64,000 bases of DNA from Saccharothrix sp. NRRL B-16314. GTDB taxonomy: Bacteria > Actinomycetota > Actinomycetes > Mycobacteriales > Pseudonocardiaceae. The notes beneath the pieces were generated by a model. It was not told where the DNA came from, did not search any database, and was given only the letters and a program-made list of their open reading frames with translations. Both the position numbers and the translations under genes were made by a program. Below are positions 44,764 through 52,838 of this stretch, one piece after another (the stretch's first letter is position 1; each line of letters begins with the position of its first letter). The stretch lies in NCBI RefSeq assembly GCF_000716595.1, contig NZ_JNXC01000028.1, forward strand, positions 35,673 to 99,672, in the 5' to 3' direction.

Positions 44764-46866
44764 TCACCTCCGGCCGGTGAGGAGGAACCGGAGGTAGCGG
44801 CGGTAGGTGACGGGCTGGAACGTGGCGGCTTCCGCGATGGCGGCGCGAGTGGCCTGTCGGGTGCGTTCCAGGACGACGGCGGCCTCGGCCACCGCACGGT
44901 CGTGGCCGGCCCGCGCACGGGCGGTGGCGGTGTTGGCGGTCTTCATCTCCTCGGCCAACGCCGCCTCCTCGGCGCGCAGGGACGCCCGCAGCTCGCGGAT
45001 CGTCGTCTCGGCCCCCGCCAGCACCTGCTGATAACGGGCGTCGAGCGCGGTCCGCTCGGCGGCGAACCGGTCCCTGATCACCTGCGACTCCGCCGGCGTG
45101 GACGACGTCGGCCGGGTGCTCGTGGCCTGCGCGGTCAGCTGTTCACGCCACTGGTCGACGAGCCCGGCCCTCACCTCGTCGATCCCGGCGACGCGCACGC
45201 TCCGCCCGTCGGCCAGGACGAAGACCGCCACGCGCTGGGGCCCGTAGGTGTCGTAACGGATGCCGACGAAGTCCGCGGCGGTCCGGATGCCGACCGCGGC
45301 GAGGTTGGCGGCCAGCGTCGGCTCCAGCCCTTCGACGGTCCGCACGGAGAAGGTCGACAGGGCGGCGCGCACGTGTTCCTTCTGCCGAGACACCAGCAGC
45401 CGCTGCTCCTCCAGGTGCAGCCGCGCCGCCAACGCCTGCCGCTCCCGGTCGATCCCGTCGAGGTCCTGCTTCACGGCCCGCTGGTGCGACCCGATGAGCA
45501 GGTTGTACCGCTGCTGGAAGGCCCGCCGCCGGTAGCCCTGCTCAACCTTGGACTCCTCGGCCGCCCGCATGATCAGCCCGGTCCCCTCGTCGAGCCGGGT
45601 GACGGCGGCCTCGGCGTCCTGCCGGGCACGCAGGAGCCGCTTGCGCTCGGCACGCGCCGCACGGGCTCGGACGCGCTCGGGCCGGCCCCGGTAGCCGGCC
45701 ACCGTGAACGCCGTCCACGCCAGCACGTCGACCGCCAACACCGCCTCGTCCACGAAGATCGCCGCCGGCACGCCGAGCGGTAACAGCGCCGACAACACCC
45801 ACGCCGTCACGGCCTGAGCCCGCGAACGCTCGGCGAACCGCACCAGGGGCGGCGGTGCGGGCATGTGCTGCTCGACGCGGTCCGCCATCCACGACGGCAG
45901 GGCGCTGGGCGCAGGTGCCGCGCCGCCGACCAGCCCGAGTGGTTCCAGCGGCGGTGGCGCGGCACGGTGGTGGAGCAGGATCTCCTGGAACCGCACGGCG
46001 AGCCCGCGCAGCCGCGCGTCCGGATGGCCGGTGAGGGTGGCCAGCCGGAACGACCCCGCCGGCTCGGTGAAGTCCGACTCGGCCAGCAGCAGGTGCTCGG
46101 CGTCCTCGTCGCGCAACTGCCGCCACAGCGACGGGTCGACGGCCAGCGCCACCAGCGACAGGTACACGACCCACGACGAGAACCGGTCGATCCCCGGCCC
46201 GAACTCGGCCACGGTCCGGTCCGGCGACTGGTAGTTGCGGTGCCCGGTCTCGGCCGCGGGCAGCCCGGCGAGCGCGGGCACGTACATGCCGTCGTAGTCG
46301 ACCAGCTTCACCGCACCGTCGTCGGTGATCAGCAGGTTCCCGTGCTGGAGGTCGCCGTGCCCGATCCCCGCCGCGGCCAGTTCGGCGACCAGCCGGGCGA
46401 ACCGCGCGGCGACGTCGGCGACGGCCTCGGAGTCGTCGACGTTCCGGTCGACCCAGCGGATCAGGCTGACGGCCTCGACCCACTCCATCCGCAGCACCGG
46501 GTACCACGCGCCGTCCACCATGATGCCGCGGCCGACGTAGTCGAAGCCGACCGTCCAGTCGTCGTCCAGGCGCGCCAGGTGCTCGCCCACGGCGCGGTAC
46601 CGGGTGGCCTGCTCCGGCGCTTCACGGGTGAAGCACTTGATCGCGTACCGGTCGCCGCCGACCGTCAGCGAGAAGACGCTCGCGAAGTTCCCTGAGATCG
46701 CACGGGGCCGCCCCAGCGCGTCGACCCGGACGTCGGCTCCGGCGAGGTCGGTGCCGCGGAAGCACAGCTCGGTGTTCTGCAGCGCCTCGACGTAGGTCGC
46801 GCCGGACGGGAACGGGCGCGCGGGCTCGTCATCCGAGGTCCACGTGAACGACGGTGACGTCGTCAT
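44764..46866 (-). CDS. TerY-P triad protein kinase with coiled coil and HhH region
   Basis: The product has 700 residues. The N-terminal about 270 residues form an atypical kinase domain with ATP Lys in YAIKCF, catalytic loop HGDLQHGN and DYD in place of DFG. Two hydrophobic segments lie near residues 350-390. A long Arg/Glu-rich coiled coil follows, with an inserted helix-hairpin-helix-like stretch (FSVRTVEGLEPTLAANLAAVGI), then a second coiled coil. This architecture matches the kinase of the TerY-P triads described by comparative genomics. It overlaps the upstream PP2C gene by 38 bp. It is probably membrane-linked, and its substrate is unknown. Confidence 0.8.
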   Translation of the reverse strand: MTTSPSFTWTSDDEPARPFPSGATYVEALQNTELCFRGTDLAGADVRVDALGRPRAISGNFASVFSLTVGGDRYAIKCFTREAPEQATRYRAVGEHLARLDDDWTVGFDYVGRGIMVDGAWYPVLRMEWVEAVSLIRWVDRNVDDSEAVADVAARFARLVAELAAAGIGHGDLQHGNLLITDDGAVKLVDYDGMYVPALAGLPAAETGHRNYQSPDRTVAEFGPGIDRFSSWVVYLSLVALAVDPSLWRQLRDEDAEHLLLAESDFTEPAGSFRLATLTGHPDARLRGLAVRFQEILLHHRAAPPPLEPLGLVGGAAPAPSALPSWMADRVEQHMPAPPPLVRFAERSRAQAVTAWVLSALLPLGVPAAIFVDEAVLAVDVLAWTAFTVAGYRGRPERVRARAARAERKRLLRARQDAEAAVTRLDEGTGLIMRAAEESKVEQGYRRRAFQQRYNLLIGSHQRAVKQDLDGIDRERQALAARLHLEEQRLLVSRQKEHVRAALSTFSVRTVEGLEPTLAANLAAVGIRTAADFVGIRYDTYGPQRVAVFVLADGRSVRVAGIDEVRAGLVDQWREQLTAQATSTRPTSSTPAESQVIRDRFAAERTALDARYQQVLAGAETTIRELRASLRAEEAALAEEMKTANTATARARAGHDRAVAEAAVVLERTRQATRAAIAEAATFQPVTYRRYLRFLLTGRR

Positions 46867-47629
46867 TCCGCATCACCCCCTCCGCTCGCGGCCCTTCCAA
46901 CCACCCCGAGAACCCGTCAAGATCACCTGACCGCGTGAACTCGCCCAGCTCACGCCACGGCCGGTCACCCCGGTCGGCCGCACCCAGGAACCACGCGGCC
47001 AGCGCGTCGGTGCAGAGGAAGAACCGGTCGCCCGGCTCCGCGCGACCGGACGCCGTGCGCACGTGCCGCGCCAGCAGCTCCCGGTCCCGGTTGAACGCGT
47101 TGACCAGACCGGGCGAGTTGGAGAACGCGTCGGCGGACTCCAGCGGGAACGCCCGCACCAGCCGGTCGTCGCGGACGTGGAACAGGCAGCTGTCCCCCAG
47201 CGCCGCAGCGTCCCAGGACGTCCCGGAACTTCCGGACGCCTCGGACGCCTCGGTGGCGAACCGCGCGGCGAGCACCGTGGCGTGCGGACCGCGGTCCAGC
47301 TTGGGCTCCTCGTACCACGCGATCGGGCGACCGTCCGCCTCACGCCGCGCCACGTAGGAGGCGAGCCACCCGTCCCACGCCTCCCCCGCCAGCACCAACG
47401 CCGACGCGAACCGGTCCGCGTCCCGCACCGCGCACTCGTCGTCGAGCACGGAGTCGTTGACGGATCGCGCGAGCAGGTCGGCCCACTCACCCGCGAGCAG
47501 GCTCTCCGACGCGCCGTCCGCCACGGCCGCGAGCACCAGCCCCGGGTCGACCGGCAGGACGTGCGCCGCGTCCTCGCACTCCGGCAGGGTGTTGCCGTGC
47601 TTGGGCACGCGGAGGGAAGAGACGACCAT
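46829..47629 (-). CDS. PP2C-family phosphatase of the triad
   Basis: The product has 266 residues. PP2C motifs are visible in degenerate form: CEDA near the N-terminus (normally the metal-binding ED), VADGASES in place of DGMGGH, ALGDSCLFH for the GDSR block, and FFLCTDALAAW and MRNDDVTVV for the C-terminal Asp blocks. Metal-binding Asp residues are kept, so phosphatase activity is likely. It lies 8 bp after the vWA gene and overlaps the kinase gene, so all three are one operon. It presumably reverses phosphorylation by the downstream kinase. Confidence 0.8.
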   Translation of the reverse strand: MVVSSLRVPKHGNTLPECEDAAHVLPVDPGLVLAAVADGASESLLAGEWADLLARSVNDSVLDDECAVRDADRFASALVLAGEAWDGWLASYVARREADGRPIAWYEEPKLDRGPHATVLAARFATEASEASGSSGTSWDAAALGDSCLFHVRDDRLVRAFPLESADAFSNSPGLVNAFNRDRELLARHVRTASGRAEPGDRFFLCTDALAAWFLGAADRGDRPWRELGEFTRSGDLDGFSGWLEGPRAEGVMRNDDVTVVHVDLG

Positions 47630-47637
47630 GGCGCTGC

Positions 47638-48474
47638 TCAGCGCAGGTCCGTCGCACGCGTTCCGATGTCCAGGAACTGGACCAGCGAGGTGATGTCCGC
47701 GTTGTAGACGAAGCCGCGGGCCGTGTCACCGACGGCCATGCCCTGCTGCAACGCGTAGAACCGCATGTGCGGCGGCAGGGGGCTGGACATGCCGAACAGG
47801 GTGCGCGCGTAGGCGTCCGGGAGGGCCGCGTCGGTGTCGGGGAACGTCACCGGCACGGCGTTGGCGGCGGAAACGTGCAGGTTGAACAGGAGCGCCGCGC
47901 CGTCCGCGCTCACGTGCGTCTGCACGGCCCACGCGGGGCCGACCGGGTCGCCGTCGGTGGACTCGCCGTCGGTCAGGTTGAGCACGATCGGCGGGAAGCA
48001 GTCGGGGTGCCGGGCCACCCACTCCGACACCAGCGACTCGGCCCGCGCCAGCGCCTGGCACATCGGCGTCGCGCCGTTCGCGACCGGGTCGACCCACACC
48101 GGGAACCGGGTGGTCGTCTCCACCAGCCCGCCCGCGCCGTCGGGCACCTTCTTGCTCCGCTTCTCCACCCGCGCGGGCTTCTCCGCGACCTGGCTGAGCG
48201 GCACGAGGTCGCGCCCCGCGAGCGGACCCGTGAACGCGGAGCCGACCGTGTACCCGTACCCGATGACCGCGACGTGGAAGTAGTCGCGGACGCCCTCTTC
48301 CTTCGCGCACTTCACGCTCAGCTCGGCCAGCAGCCGGTTGATCGCGTCGGCGACCACGTCCGCCTTGCGCTGTCCACCGCCGCCACCGATCGGGTCGGTC
48401 ATCGACGCCGACTGGTCGACCAGGAACACGAAGCAGGACGGGTTGGCGCGACTGATCTCGGCCGCATAGCTCAC
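47638..48474 (-). CDS. TerY-type von Willebrand A protein
   Basis: The product has 278 residues. GTG at 48474 is chosen because GGAAGGTGA sits 7 nt upstream; a GTG at 48501 is also in frame. The MIDAS motif is DQSASMTDP with the later Thr and Asp (NGATPM, NLTDGEST), so divalent-metal-dependent binding is expected. There is no signal peptide, hence an intracellular vWA protein as in TerY. It is the first gene of the kinase/phosphatase/vWA operon. Family studies link such triads to Ter-type stress responses, but no other ter genes are present here. Confidence 0.82.
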   Translation of the reverse strand: MSYAAEISRANPSCFVFLVDQSASMTDPIGGGGGQRKADVVADAINRLLAELSVKCAKEEGVRDYFHVAVIGYGYTVGSAFTGPLAGRDLVPLSQVAEKPARVEKRSKKVPDGAGGLVETTTRFPVWVDPVANGATPMCQALARAESLVSEWVARHPDCFPPIVLNLTDGESTDGDPVGPAWAVQTHVSADGAALLFNLHVSAANAVPVTFPDTDAALPDAYARTLFGMSSPLPPHMRFYALQQGMAVGDTARGFVYNADITSLVQFLDIGTRATDLR

Positions 48475-48547
48475 GTAGGGGTCACCTTCCCGCGCGATCA
48501 CCCCGTTCGGCGCAGGACGTGCGCGGGGGTGTGGATCACCCGGAAGG

Positions 48548-49417
48548 TTACGCGATCGGAGCGGTCGCCCGCAGGCACAGCGCCCTGCTGGGCAGCTCGA
48601 CCCGACCGTCCGGCCCCTGCCGCCCGGCCACCGCCGCGCCGACCTCCGCCCAGAGCGAGGGATCGTCCTCGGCGCCCAGCCGCTCGCGCACCAGCTGCCG
48701 CAGCCCCGGTGGCAGGACGGCCTTGCTGAACACCGCGTAAGCCTCGGAGGAGTTGAGCACGAAGGGGACGTCGACCGCCGTGACCGACACGTCGGTGAAC
48801 CCGGCCGCGGCGACCTCCGCCACCAGCGCGTCCGCGTCGGACATGCTGAACGGACCGGGCGTCCCGGGCGGTGGCGGGGCGAGTTCCAGCCGCCGGGCCA
48901 GCACGCCGAAGCCGAGCGACATCATCGGCGCGGTCTCCGGCGGACCCCACGTGGACGCGGCGAGGACACCGCCCGGCCGGAGCGCGGCGGCCAGCGACCG
49001 GAAGGCCGCCCGGCGGTCCGGCGCGAACATCAGCCCCCACCGGCTGAGCACGACGTCGAAGCCACCGCCGACCAGGTCGAGCGATTCGACGTCGCCCACC
49101 AGGAACTCCGCGTTGTCGAACCCGGTGGCCCGGTGGCGGGCGAGCTCGACCATCCGCGGCGACAGGTCGACGCCGACCACCCGACCGGTCGGACCGACGA
49201 CGGCCGCGGCGGACAGCGCGGGCTCGCCCACCCCGGTGCCGACGTCGAGCACGGACATGCCCGGCGCCACCCCGGCGAGGTCGAGCAGCCGCTCCGTCAC
49301 CACCGACGCGCCGCGCTCGAACGTCTCGACCACGGTCAGCCACCCGGAACTGATGGCGTCCCAGTTGACCCGCTGCTGCTCCTTGAACCGGACGGGGTCG
49401 AACTCCGTGGCAGTCAT
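48548..49417 (-). CDS. Class I SAM-dependent methyltransferase
   Basis: The product has 289 residues, with ATG at 49417 preceded by GGAGGTCCC. The Rossmann motifs are clear: VLDVGTGVGEPAL (motif I), VVGVDLSPRM (acidic loop), and FDVVLSRWGLMFAPD for post-I and II. It is of the UbiE/Coq5-like small-molecule type, with a C-terminal substrate cap. It lies 25 bp after the PLP-enzyme gene and is the last member of the three-gene operon at 48548-51418. The methyl acceptor is unknown. A product of the two upstream enzymes is the natural guess. Confidence 0.82.
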   Translation of the reverse strand: MTATEFDPVRFKEQQRVNWDAISSGWLTVVETFERGASVVTERLLDLAGVAPGMSVLDVGTGVGEPALSAAAVVGPTGRVVGVDLSPRMVELARHRATGFDNAEFLVGDVESLDLVGGGFDVVLSRWGLMFAPDRRAAFRSLAAALRPGGVLAASTWGPPETAPMMSLGFGVLARRLELAPPPPGTPGPFSMSDADALVAEVAAAGFTDVSVTAVDVPFVLNSSEAYAVFSKAVLPPGLRQLVRERLGAEDDPSLWAEVGAAVAGRQGPDGRVELPSRALCLRATAPIA

Positions 49418-49442
49418 GGGACCTCCGTGGTCGTGGCGCGGG

Positions 49443-50699
49443 TCAGAGGAAGCGCTCGGTGGGGTGCTCGGCGGTCCAGGGCCCGGGTTCGACCGTCTTC
49501 AACGCCGCGCGGACGAGTTCGATCTCCTCGACCGTGTTGTAGACGGCGAACGACAGGCGGACCGTGCCGACGAGGCCGAGGGTGTCGAGGAACGTGCTGG
49601 CGCAGTGCACGCCGCAGCGCACCGCGATGCCGTGTGCGTCCAGGTGCCCGCCCACGTCGTAGGGGTGGATGTCGCGCACGGACAGGGAGACGATGCCGCA
49701 CGGCGTCGCGCCCGGATCGCCCACCACGTCCACGTGGTCGAGGTCGGCGACCGCGTCCAGCGTGGCCGCGACCAGGCTCTCGTCGTGCGCGCGGAGCGCG
49801 GGCCAGCCGAGGCCGAGCAGGTAGTCGAGGGCCGCCGCGAGCCCGACCGCACCGGCCACGTCGGGCGTGCCCGCCTCGAACCGCGCCGGTCCGGGGACGT
49901 ACCGCACCGGCTGGGTGTGGCTGACGCCCTTGACCGTGCCGCCACCCACCCGGAACGGCGTCATCTCGTCCAGCAGCTCCCGCTTGCCGTACAGCACGCC
50001 CACGCCCATCGGCCCGTACACCTTGTGACCGGAGAAGCAGTAGAAGTCGACGTCCAGGTCGCGCACGTCGACCGGCAGGTGCGCGACCGCCTGCGCGCCG
50101 TCGACCAGGACGAACGCGCCGTGGCGGTGCGCCTCGGCGGTCAGCTCCCGCACGGGGTTGACGGTGCCGAGCACGTTGGACACGTGGGACAGGGCGACGA
50201 TCCGCACCCTCGGCCCCATCGCGGCGGCGAACTCGGACGGCGCGACCCGCCCGTCCGGGCCGACCGGCACGACCACCAGCTCCGCGCCGACCGAGTCGCA
50301 CAACCGCCGCCACGGCAGGAGGTTGCTGTTGTGCTCCATCCCGCTGACCACGACCTGGTCGCGGCGGCCGACGATCCGCCGGCCGACGACGTCCGCGACG
50401 AGGTTGGTCGCGTCGGTGGTGTTGGCGGTGAACACGACCTCTTCGGGCTCACGTGCGCCGATCGCGCGTCGGACCGCCGCCCTGGCGCTCTCGTACCGGT
50501 CGGTCGCGGCCAGCGCGAGCCGGTGGTGGCCGCGACCGACGTTGCTGTTCGCGGTGCGGTAGTAGTCCATGATCGCGTCGAGGACGACCTGCGGTTTCTG
50601 CGTCGTGGCGGCGTTGTCGAGGTACACCGGCGCGTCGTCGCCGCTCAGCAGCGGGAAGTCGTCGCGCAGGGACAACGTCGCCGCTCGCGCCTGGCTCAT
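49443..50699 (-). CDS. SufS/Csd-like PLP cysteine desulfurase or lyase
   Basis: The product has 418 residues, a normal length for group II cysteine desulfurases. The N-terminus has YLDNAATTQKP, PLP Lys226 lies in SGHKVYGP, and Cys366 in RCGVHCAS corresponds to the persulfide Cys of SufS. No sufBCD, sufU or other Fe-S genes are nearby. Its ATG overlaps the stop of the upstream gene (ATGA), tying it to a metal-enzyme-like protein and a methyltransferase. A biosynthetic role (sulfur donation, C-S lyase or amino-acid lyase) is therefore more likely than housekeeping Fe-S assembly. This last step is inference from context. Confidence 0.82.
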   Translation of the reverse strand: MSQARAATLSLRDDFPLLSGDDAPVYLDNAATTQKPQVVLDAIMDYYRTANSNVGRGHHRLALAATDRYESARAAVRRAIGAREPEEVVFTANTTDATNLVADVVGRRIVGRRDQVVVSGMEHNSNLLPWRRLCDSVGAELVVVPVGPDGRVAPSEFAAAMGPRVRIVALSHVSNVLGTVNPVRELTAEAHRHGAFVLVDGAQAVAHLPVDVRDLDVDFYCFSGHKVYGPMGVGVLYGKRELLDEMTPFRVGGGTVKGVSHTQPVRYVPGPARFEAGTPDVAGAVGLAAALDYLLGLGWPALRAHDESLVAATLDAVADLDHVDVVGDPGATPCGIVSLSVRDIHPYDVGGHLDAHGIAVRCGVHCASTFLDTLGLVGTVRLSFAVYNTVEEIELVRAALKTVEPGPWTAEHPTERFL

Positions 50700-51418
50700 C
50701 GTTCCTCCTCCATGGTGAACAGGGCGGTGAACCGCTCCAGGTAGTGCCGGTCGAACGCGAACACCTTCTGCTCCGGGTAGGGCCGCCGGTCGGCGGGCAC
50801 GTAGGCCGGGTCGTCCGGCGCGCGCAGCGCACCGGTGGCGTCACGCAGGTGCGGGCCGAAGAAGAACCAGCAGATCTGGCCGACCTGCTCGGTGAACAGC
50901 ACGGGGTGCGCCGCCTCCGGGTACATCCGCATGTGCAGGTACGCCGCCTTGAACTCGCCGCGAGGCCCGAACCCGTTGTCGAACGCCACGTGCCCGAGCA
51001 CGTCGTGCACCACGCGGAACACGTCGTTGTGGCACAGCCGCACGCCGTCGACCTCGATCCCCGAGAACGCGCGCAGCGGGTGGTCGTCCGACGCGCCGCC
51101 GGCCGGCCCGTGGCCGTCCTCGGTCAGGTGCAGCTTGAGCACCCGCGTCTCCCGGACCTCCTCGCGCAGCGCGGTGGAGTCCCGGTACGGCAGGCCGCCG
51201 CCGCGCCACGGCTCGACCCGCAGCCCACCGCCCACCAGCAGGTCGAACTGCGCTCGGCTCTCCCGTTTCAGCACTTCGTAGCCCAGGGCCAGCTCCTCGT
51301 CCAACGCCAGGGTCGGCGCCCGGTCGTGGACGTCCGCGACGTCGCGGCAGAAGTCCCCGTCGAGCCGGACGCGCAGCGCACCGGGGTGCCGCACCCGGTC
51401 CACCATCGCCTCGAACAC
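50696..51418 (-). CDS. Uncharacterised 2-His/1-Glu protein, hydroxylase-like
   Basis: The product has 240 residues from GTG 51418, with GGGGG about 9 nt upstream. The core contains FRVVHDVLGH with His138 and His143, then FGPRGE, HMRMYP and Glu177 in FTEQVGQ, and a FFFGPH motif. The His-x4-His plus Glu about 34 residues later mirrors the iron ligands of biopterin-dependent aromatic amino acid hydroxylases (H-x4-H, then E about 40 residues later). From memory, proteins with this VHDxxGH / FGPxGE / TExxGQ pattern occur in scattered bacteria and phages as hypotheticals. A metal-dependent oxygenase is inferred, not shown. It is translationally coupled to the SufS-like gene. Confidence 0.7.
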   Translation of the reverse strand: MFEAMVDRVRHPGALRVRLDGDFCRDVADVHDRAPTLALDEELALGYEVLKRESRAQFDLLVGGGLRVEPWRGGGLPYRDSTALREEVRETRVLKLHLTEDGHGPAGGASDDHPLRAFSGIEVDGVRLCHNDVFRVVHDVLGHVAFDNGFGPRGEFKAAYLHMRMYPEAAHPVLFTEQVGQICWFFFGPHLRDATGALRAPDDPAYVPADRRPYPEQKVFAFDRHYLERFTALFTMEEER

Positions 51419-51536
51419 CGACTAACGCCCCCAGCTGATCGTGACGTCACCCTGCTCGATCCCAGCCTCGCCAGATCCAGACTCGACCGTAGCAGTTGTT
51501 ATATGTTCCTAAAGCATGTAATCGGGTGATCTCGAC

Positions 51537-51570
51537 ACTTGCCGCCCACCGTCACTTGCCGCCCACCGTC
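51537..51570. repeat. Two perfect 17-bp tandem repeats in a divergent promoter
   Basis: ACTTGCCGCCCACCGTC is repeated exactly at 51537-51553 and 51554-51570, between the hydroxylase-like gene and the DUF885 gene. It may be a regulator site or a slippage duplication. Confidence 0.6.
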
Positions 51571-51578
51571 GCGAAGAT

Positions 51579-51594
51579 TACGTTCAGCAACGTA
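51579..51594. promoter_or_regulatory. Palindrome TACGTT-CAGC-AACGTA
   Basis: Perfect 6-bp arms with a 4-bp centre lie 20 bp before the DUF885 start, in the AT-rich end of the 195-bp divergent gap. It is an operator candidate for one or both directions. Confidence 0.4.
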
Positions 51595-51613
51595 TATCAA
51601 ACTGGAGGCGTCG

Positions 51614-52834
51614 ATGGACGAGCCGGAAGTACTCGCCTACCTGCGGCTCGGCCTGCGCCTCGGCCGGCTGGCGGACGGTTACGTCGACTGCTGGTTCGGC
51701 GACCCGGCGCTGCGCGGGCAGGTGGACGACGAACCGCTCGCGACACCGGCGGAACTCGTCCGCGAGGCCACCGGACTCCTCGACCGCGTCGCGGACGGCG
51801 ACCTGGCACCGGACCGCAAGCGGTTCCTGCGCGCGCACATCGTGGCCATGCGGTGTGCCGCGCTGCGGATGGCCGGCGAGCTGGTGCCGTTCCACACCGA
51901 GGTGCGCGCGTACTTCCAGGTCGAGGCCGAACTCGGCGACCCGGACCGCTACGCCGAGGCGCACGACGGCATCCGCGCGCTGCTCCCCGGCACGGGCGAC
52001 CTGCGCGCCCGGCTCGAACGGTTCCACGAGGCCAACACCGTCGGCCCCGAGCACCTGCAACGGGCGGTACAGGCGGTGTCCGACGAGCTGCGCCCGCTGG
52101 TCCGCGCCAGGCACGGGCTGCCGGACGGCGAGCAAGTCCGCTACGAGGTCGTGCACGACAAGCCGTGGCACGCTTTCAACCGCTACCTGGGCGGCTACCG
52201 GTCGCTGGTGATGCTCGACTGCCAGGCCGGGCGCAACCTCGCCGCCCTCCCCCTCCTCGCCACGCACGAGTCCTACCCCGGCCACCACACCGAGCACTGC
52301 CTCAAAGAAGCCGGGCTGGTCGCCGAACGGGGTGCCGGCGAGCACGCGCTCGTGCTGGTCAACACGCCGCAGTGCCTGGTCGCAGAGGGCATGGCCGAAC
52401 TGGCGCTGGAGGCCTCGATCGGTGACGGCTGGGGCGCGTGGACGTCGGAGGTCCTGGCCGAGCAGGGCGTCCAGGTCGACGGCGAGCGGGTCGAGGCGGT
52501 GATGCGGTGGTGGTGGCAGCTGATGGGCGCGCGGCAGGACGCGGCGATCATGCTGCACGACCGGGGCGCGCCGGTCGAGCAGGTGACCGACTACCTGGGC
52601 CGCTGGCTGCTGGTCCCGGAGCAGCGGGCCGAGCACATGGTCCGGTTCCTGACCGACCCGCTCTGGCGCGCGTACTCGGTCAGCTACGTCGAAGGCAGGC
52701 GACTCGTCGGCGAGTGGCTGTCGGCGCGGCCCGCGGACGAGACCGTCGCCGACCGGTTCGACCGGCTGCTGCGCACCCCGACCCTGCCCGAGGACCTGTC
52801 GCGCGACCTGGTCGGCGGCGGCCTGCCACGATGA
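51614..52834 (+). CDS. DUF885-family metallopeptidase-like protein
   Basis: The product has 406 residues. ATG at 51614 follows TGGAGG at good spacing. The protein is mainly helical. The key motif HESYPGHH at residues 218-225 is the DUF885 signature and resembles a zinc-peptidase HExxH helix. A downstream GMAELALE segment supplies a possible third ligand. There is no signal peptide, so it is cytoplasmic. Members are annotated as putative carboxypeptidases, without a firm substrate. It is divergent from the three-gene operon at 48548-51418, with which it may share control, and is followed after 4 bp by the HEAT-like gene. Confidence 0.75.
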   Translation: MDEPEVLAYLRLGLRLGRLADGYVDCWFGDPALRGQVDDEPLATPAELVREATGLLDRVADGDLAPDRKRFLRAHIVAMRCAALRMAGELVPFHTEVRAYFQVEAELGDPDRYAEAHDGIRALLPGTGDLRARLERFHEANTVGPEHLQRAVQAVSDELRPLVRARHGLPDGEQVRYEVVHDKPWHAFNRYLGGYRSLVMLDCQAGRNLAALPLLATHESYPGHHTEHCLKEAGLVAERGAGEHALVLVNTPQCLVAEGMAELALEASIGDGWGAWTSEVLAEQGVQVDGERVEAVMRWWWQLMGARQDAAIMLHDRGAPVEQVTDYLGRWLLVPEQRAEHMVRFLTDPLWRAYSVSYVEGRRLVGEWLSARPADETVADRFDRLLRTPTLPEDLSRDLVGGGLPR

Positions 52835-52838
52835 ACGC

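Noticed and set aside
49443..50699. Housekeeping SufS of an Fe-S operon
   Set aside because: No sufB, sufC, sufD or sufU-like genes are nearby, and it is coupled to unrelated enzymes.
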